Below are positions 45,668 to 55,706 of a stretch of 55,706 bases of DNA, piece by piece; position 1 is the stretch's first letter, and each line of letters opens with the position of its first letter. The notes under the pieces were generated by a model that saw only the letters and a list, made by a program, of their open reading frames with translations, ran no database searches and was not told the origin of the DNA. The DNA comes from Nemertoderma westbladi (taxonomy: Eukaryota; Xenacoelomorpha; Nemertodermatida; Nemertodermatidae): positions 1 through 55,706 of the forward strand of contig JAUCBJ010005459.1 in the NCBI GenBank assembly GCA_032718475.1. The letters run 5' to 3'. A program made the translations under genes and the position numbers.

Positions 45668-47809
45668 ATTCATCTACATTATCAAGACCAGCATCTTTAA
45701 GCAGACGTCCGTCCCAGGAATATAAAATGGTTTACCACCATCACATTTCCTTTCGCCTACCGCCGCGATAGACAGGCTGGTCAGTTCCTGGGTAACATTG
45801 ACCACCAAGAATTATCCGTCACGGCTCTCATCTCATGTTTGTTTGCTAAAAGTCGAAAGTTCAAAATGGTCTAAGCGATTTCGAGCGAAAAAGTAACAAT
45901 TTAAGAATAAAATATTATAGTTTTATGCGGTGGTAATTTTAATATATAGATTATATTGTAAATTTATATTATATTGTTACAACTAAGTATTAATATTTAA
46001 AACGAAGTTAGTGGGCTACATGATATCAGTAACAATGACTCTAAAGTCTTTCATACCTTCAAATATTTCATACTTTTCAAAAAATTTCAAAAATTTCGAA
46101 TTTAATTAATTTAATTAAATTTCAAAAATTTCAAAAAAATTTCATACTATTTCAAAACTTTCATACATTCATTCTTTCAAAGCCTACATGACCTACTATA
46201 GATACGACCTGCCAAGCTGCTGCAAAGCCCCTAAATTTAGAAAAATTTTAACTTTATAAAAAAACTTTATAAAATAGTCATTGTTTTTTTTATAATATAG
46301 ACTAAAAGAGCACCAAATCCTATATCTTCCTATTTAATAATCAATCAGATTAGATATTATAATTATTTAGAGATTAAAAAAAAACTTCACGAAAATTTAA
46401 TTCGAATTGGGAATAGACACGAATTGAATGAATTGCACAAACACGAGAATTGATTATAAAGGGAAAAAAATGTAACAGCCGGCATATCAATAATTTTAAT
46501 AAAATATTTCATAAATCATTTATTCTTATCCAAGGAAGTTTCTCTTTAGGGTTTCTAAACTTCCTACAGTACAGGCCACCAGAAAATGCAGATTAATACA
46601 ATTAATTGTGAACACATTTTATCAAATGTGTACCAGTGTAAAGTAATGTTGTTGAACGGGACAATTGAACATAATTGAACATAATTGAATTGGCAACAAC
46701 CAAAATTTTTTCGCCAAAGGATACAATTAATTGAATACTTTTGAAACGCTTAGTAATCTGGAAACTCTCTGTAGTTTGCCGCGAACTGTCACTCACTGTA
46801 GCTGAAAATGCGATAAGGATTTTGTTTACCTTTATAGTGTCTAGTAGGCCTATAGTTAGTGATGTTAAGGCATCTGCTGGTGTTTCTCTGTGCTCTCTCG
46901 GTGTCAGACTAATGGCGCGACATCTCCCTGCACTAATTAATTATTCAATGGTCTAGGCTCCTCCATTCACATACCCATCTACTCCCATACACTCTATGAA
47001 CCTCCATGTGGTCTTGTATGTAGTTCTATCTATACCAATACAGCCCATGTCCGCAATGTTACGCCCTGGGGGCTCTCTCATCTACCTGATATCAGACATA
47101 CAGGCGCACCGCACACAAAGCCTTTGTCGGTCCCAGCAAGTTAACCTCCTGCTGTGTGATCTAGAAGATAACTCGCCATAACCTGTCAATCAGATGACTT
47201 GAACAAATGTATTCACATGTGATCACATTGGGTGAAATCTGCTTTTTCTGGTGGCCTGTACTGTACCTTCTTTTCTTTATAGTGTCACAGATGCACAGAT
47301 TTTCAAGATGTAATTAATTATCTTGGTAGCGTTAATGTTAAAATTCAAATTACGGAAATATTAATATAGTAGATTTTCATGGCGAGACGTTCATTAATTT
47401 TATTAAAATCTATGCAAGTGGTCTTAAGAACAAGATAGTGGTTCCCATGTCGTATCAGAAGCAGATGGTCAGGATTGCGCAATCTTTCTATAAGTACTTT
47501 TATTGAACACAAACTTGTACAAGTTATCCAGCAACATGCTGTTCGTCCTTATATGGTCATAAGAACTACGCCACATCTTACCAACCAACAAACTCGAGTT
47601 TAGTTAGAATAATTCCGAGGATATCCCGCACAACTTTGACATTCTCCATGAGTAGTGGTGCGATCGAAACTAAAAATGGAAGTTAACTTAAAAAAGTATA
47701 ACCCTATCTGGCCCGGGCTATTTTACAATGTAGGCCCTAATTGGCCGGGGTTCATTTTATACTTTTTTTTAGATAATGGCTCAAAAATTAAAAGTTTGGT
47801 AGCATAAGG
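45668..47809. other. AT-rich non-coding DNA with an inverted-repeat arm
   Basis: No coding exon recognised. Contains degenerate TTTCAAAAATTTC-type simple repeats (46055-46165) and one arm (46187-46240) of an inverted pair with 49149-49207. Confidence 0.5.
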
Positions 47810-49207
47810 GTTATCGAGGTCGCTGATCACGATAAAACTTATTAAAAATATTTTCTGGCAGTGCAACCATCATCTTTGGTGCTGTTTTGGTCCCCCAGGG
47901 CGAATAGTTCAAGTAAAAAATTGTCAAACTAAACATTTTGTGTTTGATTTGATGATTCTGAACGTATATGGGTTTTCGTGATCGCTGATCACGATGAAAG
48001 TAATTAGAAATATTTCTGGTATATGTGCAAACCCAATTTTGATGCCATTCTGGTGCCTCAGAACGAAAAGTAGAAGTAGAAAAATTTCTCACTGTTAAAT
48101 GTTGCCTTTCGTTGTGTATTTCTGAAGCTATACTGGTTTCAAAGCCTCTAATAACGATACAACTCGTTAAAAAGAATTAGTGGTAACGCAACTATCGTTT
48201 TTGGTGTTTGTCTGGTGGGACGAAAAATGCAAGTAGCATAAAATTTCAAACGGCAAAAATCAAATTTGGTTGGATAAAACGTCATATTCGTGATCAGCAT
48301 TCCAGAAAACCGATAATGTCATAAAATGAGGTTGATTCGGTAATGATTTTTGATCAGCATCCCAGAAAACCCGTAATGGCATAAAATCAGGTTGATTCGG
48401 TAATGATTTTTGATTATCTAATTTGTGCTACTTGTATTTTTCATGCCGCACATTGACATTGAGACGTATCCAAAAAAAGCCGTAATCAACAAGTTAGGAT
48501 ATTTCTCAGTGTCATATTCGTGATCAGCATCCCAAAAAAACCACATGGTCATAAAATCAATGTGTTTTCGTGGTGATTTTTCATTATCATAATTCCACTA
48601 ATTTTTCCAAGTTTTTTCGTGCTCCAGGGGCACAAATAACTGACTAATAACTAATATAACAACATGCCTATGTTGTTATATTATACACAACTATATGTTT
48701 GATGTAGAGAATAAACCTTCCCAATGAAATCAGCACATTTTAGAACCTCAGTAGCCAAACTGTATGGCCAGTTTACCACGTTTGAAAAGTGCTACTTGCA
48801 CTTTTGGTGCTCTTTTAGTATCTATTGATAAAAAAAAAGAAAATGTTGCTTTTAATCTTGCTTTCGATTACTAATAATAAATTCAACAAACCCAAAAAAT
48901 CATAGTTATGGTTTAATGGTTATACCCAAGACTTTGAAGGGTGATGTATTTTGTGTAATTTTATCAATTCCGAAAGGTGTTGAATTGGTATGGGTGCCAG
49001 GAACTCCTCATATCTCGAAAACTACTGGAGCTATTCAATTTTTATTTGTCTCATCTGAAAGAGGACATAATTTTAGTTAGGGACAAGTACTTTCAACGCG
49101 CCAGACATATTGTTTCAGGGGTTCTATCTAAGATAAATAACTGGCCCACTAAATTTAGGGGCTTTGCAGAAGCTCGGCGGGTCGTATCTATACAGTAGTA
49201 GGTCATG
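46187..49207. repeat. Inverted-repeat pair bounding about 3 kb
   Basis: 46187-46240 matches the reverse complement of 49149-49207 with few differences (GATACGACC, CTGCAAAGCCCCTAAATTTAG shared). A second inverted match links 46296-46317 and 48803-48825 (CTAAAAGAGCACCAAA). The outer words GTAACAATGAC occur in direct orientation near 46030 and 49376. It may be a decayed foldback or DNA transposon; no transposase is seen. Confidence 0.55.
47810..48620. repeat. Decayed tandem repeats with GATCAGCAT / GCTGATCACGAT words
   Basis: Two clear 60-bp units begin GATCAGCAT at 48292 and 48352, and a third, worn unit lies near 48522. The preceding stretch has looser repeats of about 160 bp (GCTGATCACGAT near 47821 and 47981, and a related copy near 48145). 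No coding potential. Confidence 0.65.
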
Positions 49208-49544
49208 CGAAGTAGTAGGCTACATTGCTTTATAAAAGTTAACAAAAAATTTCAATTTAACTAATTATCATTTAAATTATTTGAATTGAATTCTACGTTT
49301 TTTTCAAAGAATTCCAGTTCTTAACTAGTGTACTCAATTCAATAGTTTCAACAATATCCTTTTCACCTGCTATCAGTAACAATGACTTAAAATCTTTTCT
49401 TTCATACCTAACAGTCTTAACATCGTGACATTTTACCGAGATGAGATGCTGCTGCTTTATATATATAATTTTATAAATAAATACTTTGTTATATTGAAAT
49501 TAAAACCTTGTTTGCTAATTAATTTTGTCCAACTTTATTCGAAG

Positions 49545-49802
49545 GAGGGGGGGGGGGGGGGGGGGGATGATGGGGGTTCTCATTTGACACGACGACTTGC
49601 TAACGGCGTCTTAACGGCCGCCTCTAGTTCATAAAAGTTGTTATAAATTATTATTATAATATTAAATTATAATAGGTATTAATAATATAGGTGAACAGAA
49701 CGTGTCAGACGAAATGTGAATCACGAGAGGCAACCCGAAGGCTCCCAACTTTTGGCAGCTCATATAAAATTAGGTATGAAGGGGGGGGGGGGGGGGGGGG
49801 GG
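49545..49802 (+). repeat. Two long G-tracts
   Basis: Runs of about 20 or more G on the plus strand at roughly 49545-49566 and 49781-49802, only 215 bp apart. Between them lies a CAACCCGAAGGCTCC word shared with the SINE at 8660. The runs could form G-quadruplexes. Run lengths in assemblies are unreliable. Confidence 0.75.
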
Positions 49803-50741
49803 TGGCACTTGATCCCCCCTCCCGTGTTGAACTATCCTGTAACTATCCAACCATTTTTGTTTACTATAGTATCATAAGCCACTAGGTTCACATATTACTG
49901 TTGGAATGAGCCGACGGTTTTCCTTATAGTTAACAACTCATTTGGGGCGAGCCACGAAGTGAACGAAGCCTAACAATATGGGTGCAATTACGAGTTGCCA
50001 TTACGAGTCGACATTTTTTTGATCGCTAATGATTCGGCCATTCCTTGATGAAATTAAACCAAACTTGGTACGTATGCAGTCTCGTGCTGCGTGCAGGCCC
50101 CACCAACGTGTATTATTCTACCGTCTTACTGTTTCATCTCGACGTATTTTCCTTCGCTTAGTTACACAATAGGTCTATCGACAGTCGGACTGACGTTTCC
50201 AGTATTTATGAGCTACTATTTGTTCTATTAGTCAGCAATTTCCGTTCCCGGGATGTGATGGAATCGGAAATATCAATGACTGACTTATAAGTTTCGTCTC
50301 GCCACCCGACTGTGTTGAATTGGAGGCGCCGCTATTGTCTTTAACGCAGGAATGTAGTGTAAATAAAATTACACAATTTTTTATTATTAATCATTAATTA
50401 TTATTTTGTAGGGAAATGTTTTGCATTATAAGGAACAGCAATTAAATATTTATTCATTATTACATTAAACAATATTATAAGCCTACTGTATGGTACCGGT
50501 ACAACACTGTAAAATACAGAAGGTAAATAGATACAGCGTAGGTTATTAAAAGGAAATTTGGAAATAAAAAGTATATACGGAAAATTAATATAGAACTGCT
50601 AGTAAAATTATTCAATCATAAAGACGTACGTACATATTGTCGAGTCAGCTGTGTATAATCGGGATAGTAATCTACACGAATCTGGAGCGAACTAAACTTG
50701 GATCATCTAGTTCGGTCTAGTTCGCCAAGTTTGCTATCTAG
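49803..50741. other. Non-coding, nothing recognised
   Basis: Mixed-composition stretch without a recognisable exon, RNA gene or known repeat. Confidence 0.45.
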
Positions 50742-50835
50742 TTCGGTACAGCTGCCGATCTACTGTAGTTCGGTACAGCTGCCGATCTACTGTAGTTCGG
50801 TACAGCTGCCGATCTACTGTAGTTCGGTACAACTG
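50742..50835 (+). repeat. 27-bp tandem repeat, three and a half units
   Basis: The unit reads AGTTCGGTACAGCTGCCGAT plus CTACTGT and is repeated without change before a diverged last copy. Confidence 0.85.
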
Positions 50836-51086
50836 TTGTCTACATTCGTGTAGAATACTATCCTGTATAACTAAATCCAAGAATAACTAAATAGATAAGT
50901 CGATTAATTAGTACCAGTTAATGTAAGGCAAATAAAAAAACACATATTAAATACTTAAAAAATAGTAGAAAGTATTAAAAGCATATATCAAGAATTATGT
51001 TTTAGTTGCTTGGCAACGTATACAGTATTTTTCCAGTTTGTAATTCTCTTTCATTTTCGTTTTGGTTAGTAAACTACTCCTTCTGA

Positions 51087-51309
51087 TTAATCACTCAATA
51101 AATTCCAGCATGGGTGGTCGAATGTTTTCCTGTAGTTGGAGCAGCATCTTTGAACCTAAAGGAAATAAGTAAAATATGTCAAAGTGAAATATGAGTACTT
51201 TATTTACCTCGAATGTTGGATCAAAGCTGCGGTATTTGAAGGACCGATCAGATGAATGTGGCGTCGGTGTTGATGAATGTGTGATTTTATTTACAAATTT
51301 ATAGATCAT
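51087..51309 (-). CDS. TJP possible last exons
   Basis: A candidate exon encodes HSSTPTPHSSDRSFKYRSF and FDPTFE, with donor GTAAAT. It may be followed by a short terminal exon (after CCTTTAG, about 51154) ending at TAA 51089-51087. The acceptor is weak and no homology supports the end, so the boundaries are tentative. Confidence 0.4.
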
Positions 51310-54300
51310 GCTACCGATTTCCTACAGCAGGCCTCAGGGTCTGCTGCAGCTACTAACCTAGAGTAAGAGTCTGCCAAACCGCTATCCACAGATCCAACAG
51401 CCGTCATTGCGGCACTAGAAGCTGGACTTTCTCGAGGCGTGCGTTCATAACTCCTAAAAATTATAAGAAATTTAAATTATTTTACATAAATAACAAAGCA
51501 TTACATATTACATAATCAATCCATTATTGAATATGTATAGACTGTATGGGTTGGCCAATAGGTTACTCCCTACCTCGGTGTTCCCGGCTGACTATTGACC
51601 GGACTGTCTCCACGACTGGGTGTCTGGTAGGTACGTGTTGTCTTGGTTACAGTTTTCTTCTGCACCATTTTCTTCTCGTAAAACGCGTCTTCGTCGTTCG
51701 GAGATTCGCAGCGTTGATTGAGACTCGACCTGAGGAAATGCAAACCAAAAAACCATAAAAACATTTTAAAAGCTAATACTGCTGTATGTACCGGTACCGG
51801 TACATATTATATAATTCAAATAAACTTTGTTTCAGTTTCGATAAACATATAAAACATAACAATACAGGTTGATTTATTGGTGATAAACTATTCAGTTCAA
51901 GTCAGACAGACAACTGAAACGAATTAATAAAAATAATAAGATATTCTTAAACTGGCCGGTATATGGCGTTATAAACTTACGCCCAGGTGGGTATGACTCC
52001 TGCGGAATCCGGTCGCTCCAACATCGACTGTTTAACAGCCGAATCGAAGGAACTCCTGGGCTCCGTCCTGCCGCCGAGTTGGGGACTCGAGAACTTGGGG
52101 TTGGCGGGTCGGGACGCCGTCACCGGGTTCGATTGGGGCGGCATCGATCGACGATGGGGGTCCCGGGAGAACGCCTCCGGGGGGGTCGAGCGGAGGAACT
52201 CCAACTTAGCCGCGCTGTGCGGCGTGTGCCGTCCGGTCGTCTTGGCAACCGGACGCTGCTCCGGACTCGGAAGATTCACCCCGGATGCGTCCCCATTCTC
52301 GAGTTTAGCGAACGCGTTCAGTTTAGCTTCGAACTCCGGCGATCGATTAGGTTTCGCTTTTGTCTCGCTGTTCTTCTTGTACCTGGGCTGCTTCCCTGCT
52401 CCCGGATTGGTTGAAACATCTCGACCAATAGGAGGGGAGGACAGGTTCTCCCTCCCGCCTCCCTTCTCCTTCACGATATCTTCGATAGTCTCGTACGGCA
52501 TATCGTCGGGGTCGTAGAGTTGCGTGTTCGCGTAGATGTTCTCTCCGCTCCAGTAGTCGCGTTTCGGTCGCTCGCCGGTTCCGACGTAGGTCAGGTCGTC
52601 GTGAGTCGGTTGTCTGGCAACAGGTACATCGTATTTACTAACGGGGTAGTCGTATCGAGTTGGTTGCCTCGTGACTGGCTCGTCGTAACGACTCGGTTGC
52701 TTAGCAACGGGAGCTCCATAACGGTATCCAGGTTCCTCACCTCCAACGTTTGAGTCGTACGACTGGTAGTGACGCCCCCCAGCGGTAGCAGCCGCATCCA
52801 CAGGCCCGAAGGAATCCGTGAGCACAGCGTTGCGGTCGTTTCGCCAGGCCTGCTGGTGTCTGGAGACCTGCGTGTACATCGTGGGAGAGTCGTGGTCTCG
52901 ATCGCGACAGAACTCGCTTCGCTCGGCCGTCGACAGGTCCTCGGCGTCGGCCCGTGGCGGTTTATCCGGTCGCCGTTTCGCAGCGCCATCTTTCGGCGAC
53001 GAGAAGTATTTCTTACTGGCGTACTGCATCTCCTGCAGGGTGAGGAAACCGGCGTCATCGGGATCCGTATCGGAACTGTTTACTCGACGCGGTTGCTTGG
53101 TTAGCGGGCGGTCGGTGGTAACGGCCGCGCGTTGTTTGAACTCCCTAGCGACGCGGCCCCAGTCGTCCGACTCTGTCCGACTCGAGGAGGGCCGGTTGGA
53201 TCCGGAATCCCCGCTGTTTGGTCTTCCGGACTTCCGGACGTCCGGCGGAGTGCCGAAGACTTCGTCGTCGTCTATCGATATGACCGGGGCTCGGTCAGAC
53301 ATCCACAGCTGTTTGCTGAAACGTAACATATAATATTTGTTTATTAAATAATACTAAAGGTAGCAAAGACTTTCAGTTTCCAGTTTATCACTTCCGATTG
53401 TGGCCCACAGTGGGCACAACAATAATTAATACACACATGAGTTTACTGATATATTTGGGATGTATTTGCCGTGGGATTTTGCCGAGACTTTCGGGGGCAA
53501 ATTCCTATTGGTTAATTTCTGGCGGAATTTTCAATTTTGGTGACATACATTAGGCCTCTACTGACAGATGTAGTACAGTACAAACTTATTTAGTTAACTT
53601 ACTTTACTACATCATATTTATAAAGACAAGCGGTGCGGTAGGCCAAATTAAATAATAGTATTAAACTTATAACTGTTCTAATTAACTAAACTCACTTTTG
53701 TTGCTGTCTAATCACACCACGGAGTTGAATAATCCAGGAGGTACTTGTCGTCATGGTTACCGTAACTGAGAATAAGTGACCGAAATTCCGTTCTAGAATA
53801 CAGGCCCTGTCGTACATCTCCTTGGTAACCTTGTTTTTCAGCTAGATTATGAAAAATATTAATAGTTTTTAAATAAAAATAGGTTAGTAATTTTCATGAC
53901 TACCTTACATTAGTCGAATGAGTAGCCGGTTGTTTATAACTTCTCAATGGTGTTGGTGACATAGAAATTGTTTCAGTTTCTTCACTTGGTTTCCTGTCAA
54001 AGAGGGCACGGGGGCAGTCGATGAGTGTATTTATGTTGCTAAGGTACAGCAGTTTATTTTGAGAAGGGTGGGGGGTATCTTGCAGTCAGACCTCATTAAA
54101 ATAGTTTGAAACATTATTAAAATTTGTTTGTATATTTCTAAAAGTATTTAACTGCCTAGAGACCTTACATATGGAGATTTAAAACTCTTTGTTAATTTTA
54201 TTATTAAATTTTATTCTGACCACTATTATGTCACCACGGCCTATTAGATTCACTATACTGACCTGTACATTAGACATGGCGGCGTAGACATCCTTTATGT

Positions 54301-55312
54301 GGTTCTTAGACGAAGGTTTAAGGAATACTACGATTGGATACAGCTGTGAGTAGTTCAGTCTGTTAACACCAGAGGGCGCGGCTTCCACTAGACAATGTTT
54401 TCCCTGAAATACAGATAAATATTTTAACGACAAATAATTAATTATAAATTAATTAACGAACTTTAGTATGTTGTCTGATATCTGATTAAACTTTTACTCG
54501 CATTTATATCTGTAATATATTTTATTTCGCGTTAACCCGAGTGTTTACAGAACAGAATCAATCTTGTGCTTTGGCGGTCTCATAGAGTGAATAAGTATGG
54601 TGGACACCCCATGACTTTCCTAAGACGCATCTTAAGGACACTGGCCTTAAAGATGCGGAAACTCTCGCGAAAGTCATGGGGAATTCCCCTTGTTTAGTTC
54701 CTATAAAAATATTTGCAAATAAAATTATTGTTCTATAATATTCTAGAACATTACATTAAAGAGTAAAATTTAGAACATTGCACAATAAATAATGTATAGA
54801 TATATGTATATGTATAAAACACAATCAATTTGAATATTTGCATATTGACAGAGAAACATAAGAAAAATCAATTGGATTATAGAGTGGAAAATTTAAATTT
54901 AGATTATTCAATTGCGAGTATTCATAAGTTGTTTTTCCTGACGCGGTGCGGTGCCAGGCGCTTGTGTTACAGTCACCATCACCCATCAACCCCATCAAAC
55001 AGTCCGATGATATATTCTATAATATGAATCTTTCAATTCATTTTAATTTAAACCCTCAATCCAACCTGGAATATTACTTCCCGAATAGCTGACAACTTAG
55101 TCATCCCGTCCTCCCAATCGTCTGCCGACAGGGGGCGTGTGAATTCCCCGGGTATCTGTTCGATGAGTTGAGTGCGCGTTATTTCCGCTAGAGGGCCCAA
55201 TATAACAACGGGTCGTACGAACGGTGGGTTGGACAGAGTGACTGGTTCGTAAGGGGGGTAAAGAGACGATATGGGGTCCTCAGCTTGGTGGAGGTCTATA
55301 CGGGACATCGAT
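51087..55312 (-). CDS. ZO/TJP tight-junction MAGUK, 3' part
   Basis: Exons in transcript order: 55312-55066, 54403-54263, 53841-53696, 53315-51981, 51729-51574, 51453-51358, then a tentative last part 51309-51087. The first three exons encode a guanylate-kinase-like domain close to ZO-1: FVRPVVILGPLA, VNRLNYSQLYPIVVFL, GHLFSVTVTM and RQQQ, then NKQLWMSD matching the ZO sequence after the domain. ZO proteins are scaffolds under cell junctions; their GUK domain binds partners and is not an active kinase. The following ~540 residues are predicted disordered, rich in S, P, R and D. No ZU5 domain is seen. PDZ and SH3 exons lie right of the window. All phases join through 51358. Confidence 0.88.
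51358..51453 (-). CDS. TJP exon, disordered region
   Basis: 96 nt, phase 2 to 2, between TTTTTAG and GTTAGT. Encodes SYERTPRESPASSA and SVDSGLADSYS. Confidence 0.75.
51574..51729 (-). CDS. TJP exon, basic Ser/Thr-Pro-rich
   Basis: 156 nt, phase 2 to 2, between TCCTCAG and GTAGGG. Encodes ESPNDEDAFYEKKM, then a Lys/Thr-rich stretch and SRGDSPVNSQPGTPR with several SP/TP sites. Confidence 0.8.
51981..53315 (-). CDS. TJP large exon, disordered tail
   Basis: 1335 nt, phase 2 to 2. Begins KQLWMSDR, directly matching the end of the ZO guanylate-kinase region, then 440 residues of low-complexity Ser/Pro/Arg/Asp sequence. Residues around 215-250 repeat a motif like PV-x-(R/K)-QP-(S/T)-RYD. It is GC-rich relative to the rest of the window. 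Long plus-strand open frames here are shadows. Confidence 0.88.
53696..53841 (-). CDS. TJP exon: end of GUK domain
   Basis: 146 nt, phase 0 to 2. Encodes EMYDRACILERNFGHLFSVT through VIRQQQ, aligned with the last helices of ZO-1 GUK. Donor AA|GTGAGT. Confidence 0.88.
54263..54403 (-). CDS. TJP exon: GUK middle
   Basis: 141 nt, phase 0 to 0. Encodes GKHCLVEAAPSGVNRLNYSQ, LYPIVVFLKPSSKNHIKDV, the best-conserved block with ZO-1. Confidence 0.92.
54560..54690 (+). mobile_element. RTE-like LINE scrap
   Basis: About 130 bp matching the C-terminal coding end of the LINE at 19594 (GTGGACACCCCATGACTTTC and CACTGGCCTTAAAGATGCGG). It lies in the TJP intron between 54404 and 55065, antisense to the gene. 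One base is deleted relative to the family. Confidence 0.8.
55066..55312 (-). CDS. TJP exon: GUK start
   Basis: 247 nt, phase 2 to 0. Encodes SRIDLHQAEDP, YEPVTLSNPPFVRPVVILGP and KLSAIREVIFQ. Alignment with ZO-1 (SREDL..., YERVVL...FLRPVTIFGP) is clear. The acceptor has a long pyrimidine tract ending CTAACAG. Confidence 0.9.
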
Positions 55313-55493
55313 CTGTTAGGGGAAAAAAAGTAAAAAAAATGTAGTTAATAAGGTTAATATACGTATAATCTTAATCTTATGGGTAAACAATGTAGATATG
55401 TTGTGTATAAAACGGGAGTAGTGGTATTGGTCAATTGGGTAGAAAGAAAGTGTAAATCTTTTGGAGAATAAAGTCATAAAATTTAGGGTACAA

Positions 55494-55706
55494 GGTATTC
55501 GCCACTAATTTAATAGTTTACCACGCAGTCTTCGCATCCAGAACTCACTTGCAGCCTACAAAAAGGAATTCGCCACTAATTTAATAGTTTACCACGCAGT
55601 CTTCGCATCCAGAACTCACTTGCAGCCTACAAAAAGGTATTCGCCACTAATTTAATAGTTTACCACGCAGTCTTCGCATCCAGAACTCACTTGCAGCCTA
55701 CAAAAA
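55494..55706 (-). repeat. 71-bp tandem triplication at the window edge
   Basis: Three units of exactly 71 bp (55494, 55565, 55636), nearly identical, filling 213 bp to the last base. On the TJP sense strand each has TTTTTGTAG, a short open stretch encoding ASEFWMRRLRG, and both GTGAGT and GTAAAC donor-like sites. The FW...LR pattern resembles the ZO segment just before the GUK domain. Confidence 0.9.

Noticed and set aside
46741-47181. Open frames of 71 and 61 codons
   Set aside because: Short, no domain, no neighbouring exons, AT-rich intergenic context.
49425-49885. Open frames with poly-glycine
   Set aside because: Produced by the G-tracts; no homology or splice signals.
51987-53333. Several long plus-strand open frames
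   Set aside because: Shadows of the GC-rich TJP exon on the minus strand. They lack start context, domains or splice support.
54179-54262. C-terminal extension of the TJP exon in the ORF
   Set aside because: Reads past a clear CAG|GTCAGT donor. The next exon at 53841 continues the GUK domain in phase.

Overview
This is animal (metazoan) nuclear DNA, probably from a marine-type invertebrate. It is AT-rich, its genes are split by GT-AG introns, and it carries non-LTR and LTR retrotransposons and very large minisatellites. The three host genes found encode typically metazoan proteins: an EGF/ShKT secreted protein, a polypeptide GalNAc-transferase and a ZO/TJP tight-junction MAGUK. The phylum cannot be fixed from the sequence alone.

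Layout from left to right. (1) 1-4406: a Ty3/Gypsy LTR retrotransposon on the minus strand, with two identical 206-bp LTRs, gag, a -1 frameshift signal, and a pol frame broken by one TGA. (2) 4944-9292, plus strand: the 3' end of a gene with one EGF-like exon and two ShKT exons. Its introns hold a CR1/L2-like LINE and a tRNA-derived SINE. (3) 10.1-11.0 kb: a perfect hairpin and an internally inverted LINE copy. (4) 11168-38763, minus strand: a complete ten-exon GALNT gene. The exon lengths sum to 1935 nt, every splice phase agrees, and the product is 644 aa. Intron 5 is about 16 kb and is mostly a 20-bp minisatellite with higher-order structure, interrupted by one LINE copy with an open RT frame. 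Intron 4 is mostly a 55-bp minisatellite whose unit is a copy of the last 50 nt of exon 4 plus its 5' splice site. Introns 1 and 3 hold broken LINEs. (5) 40.6-43.8 kb: a 41-bp minisatellite with a TATA-like motif in every unit, ending near a 40-bp perfect AT palindrome. (6) 44.1-50.8 kb: a tRNA-like fragment, a 5'-only LINE endonuclease fragment, decayed tandem and inverted repeats and G-tracts, with no convincing host gene. (7) 51.1-55.7 kb, minus strand: the 3' half of a ZO/TJP gene, from the end of its guanylate-kinase-like domain through a long disordered tail. The window ends in three exact-length 71-bp repeats that may overlap an upstream exon of this gene.

The observation most worth following is the splice-site content of the intronic minisatellites. 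The 55-bp array places about 53 near-identical decoy exon ends and 5' splice sites directly behind the true donor of GALNT exon 4. Read on the GALNT sense strand, nearly every one of the roughly 700 units of the 20-bp array also carries GTGAGT. The 71-bp repeat on the TJP sense strand carries GTGAGT too. Possible effects on splice-site choice or on U1 snRNP binding are inference and can be tested with RNA data.
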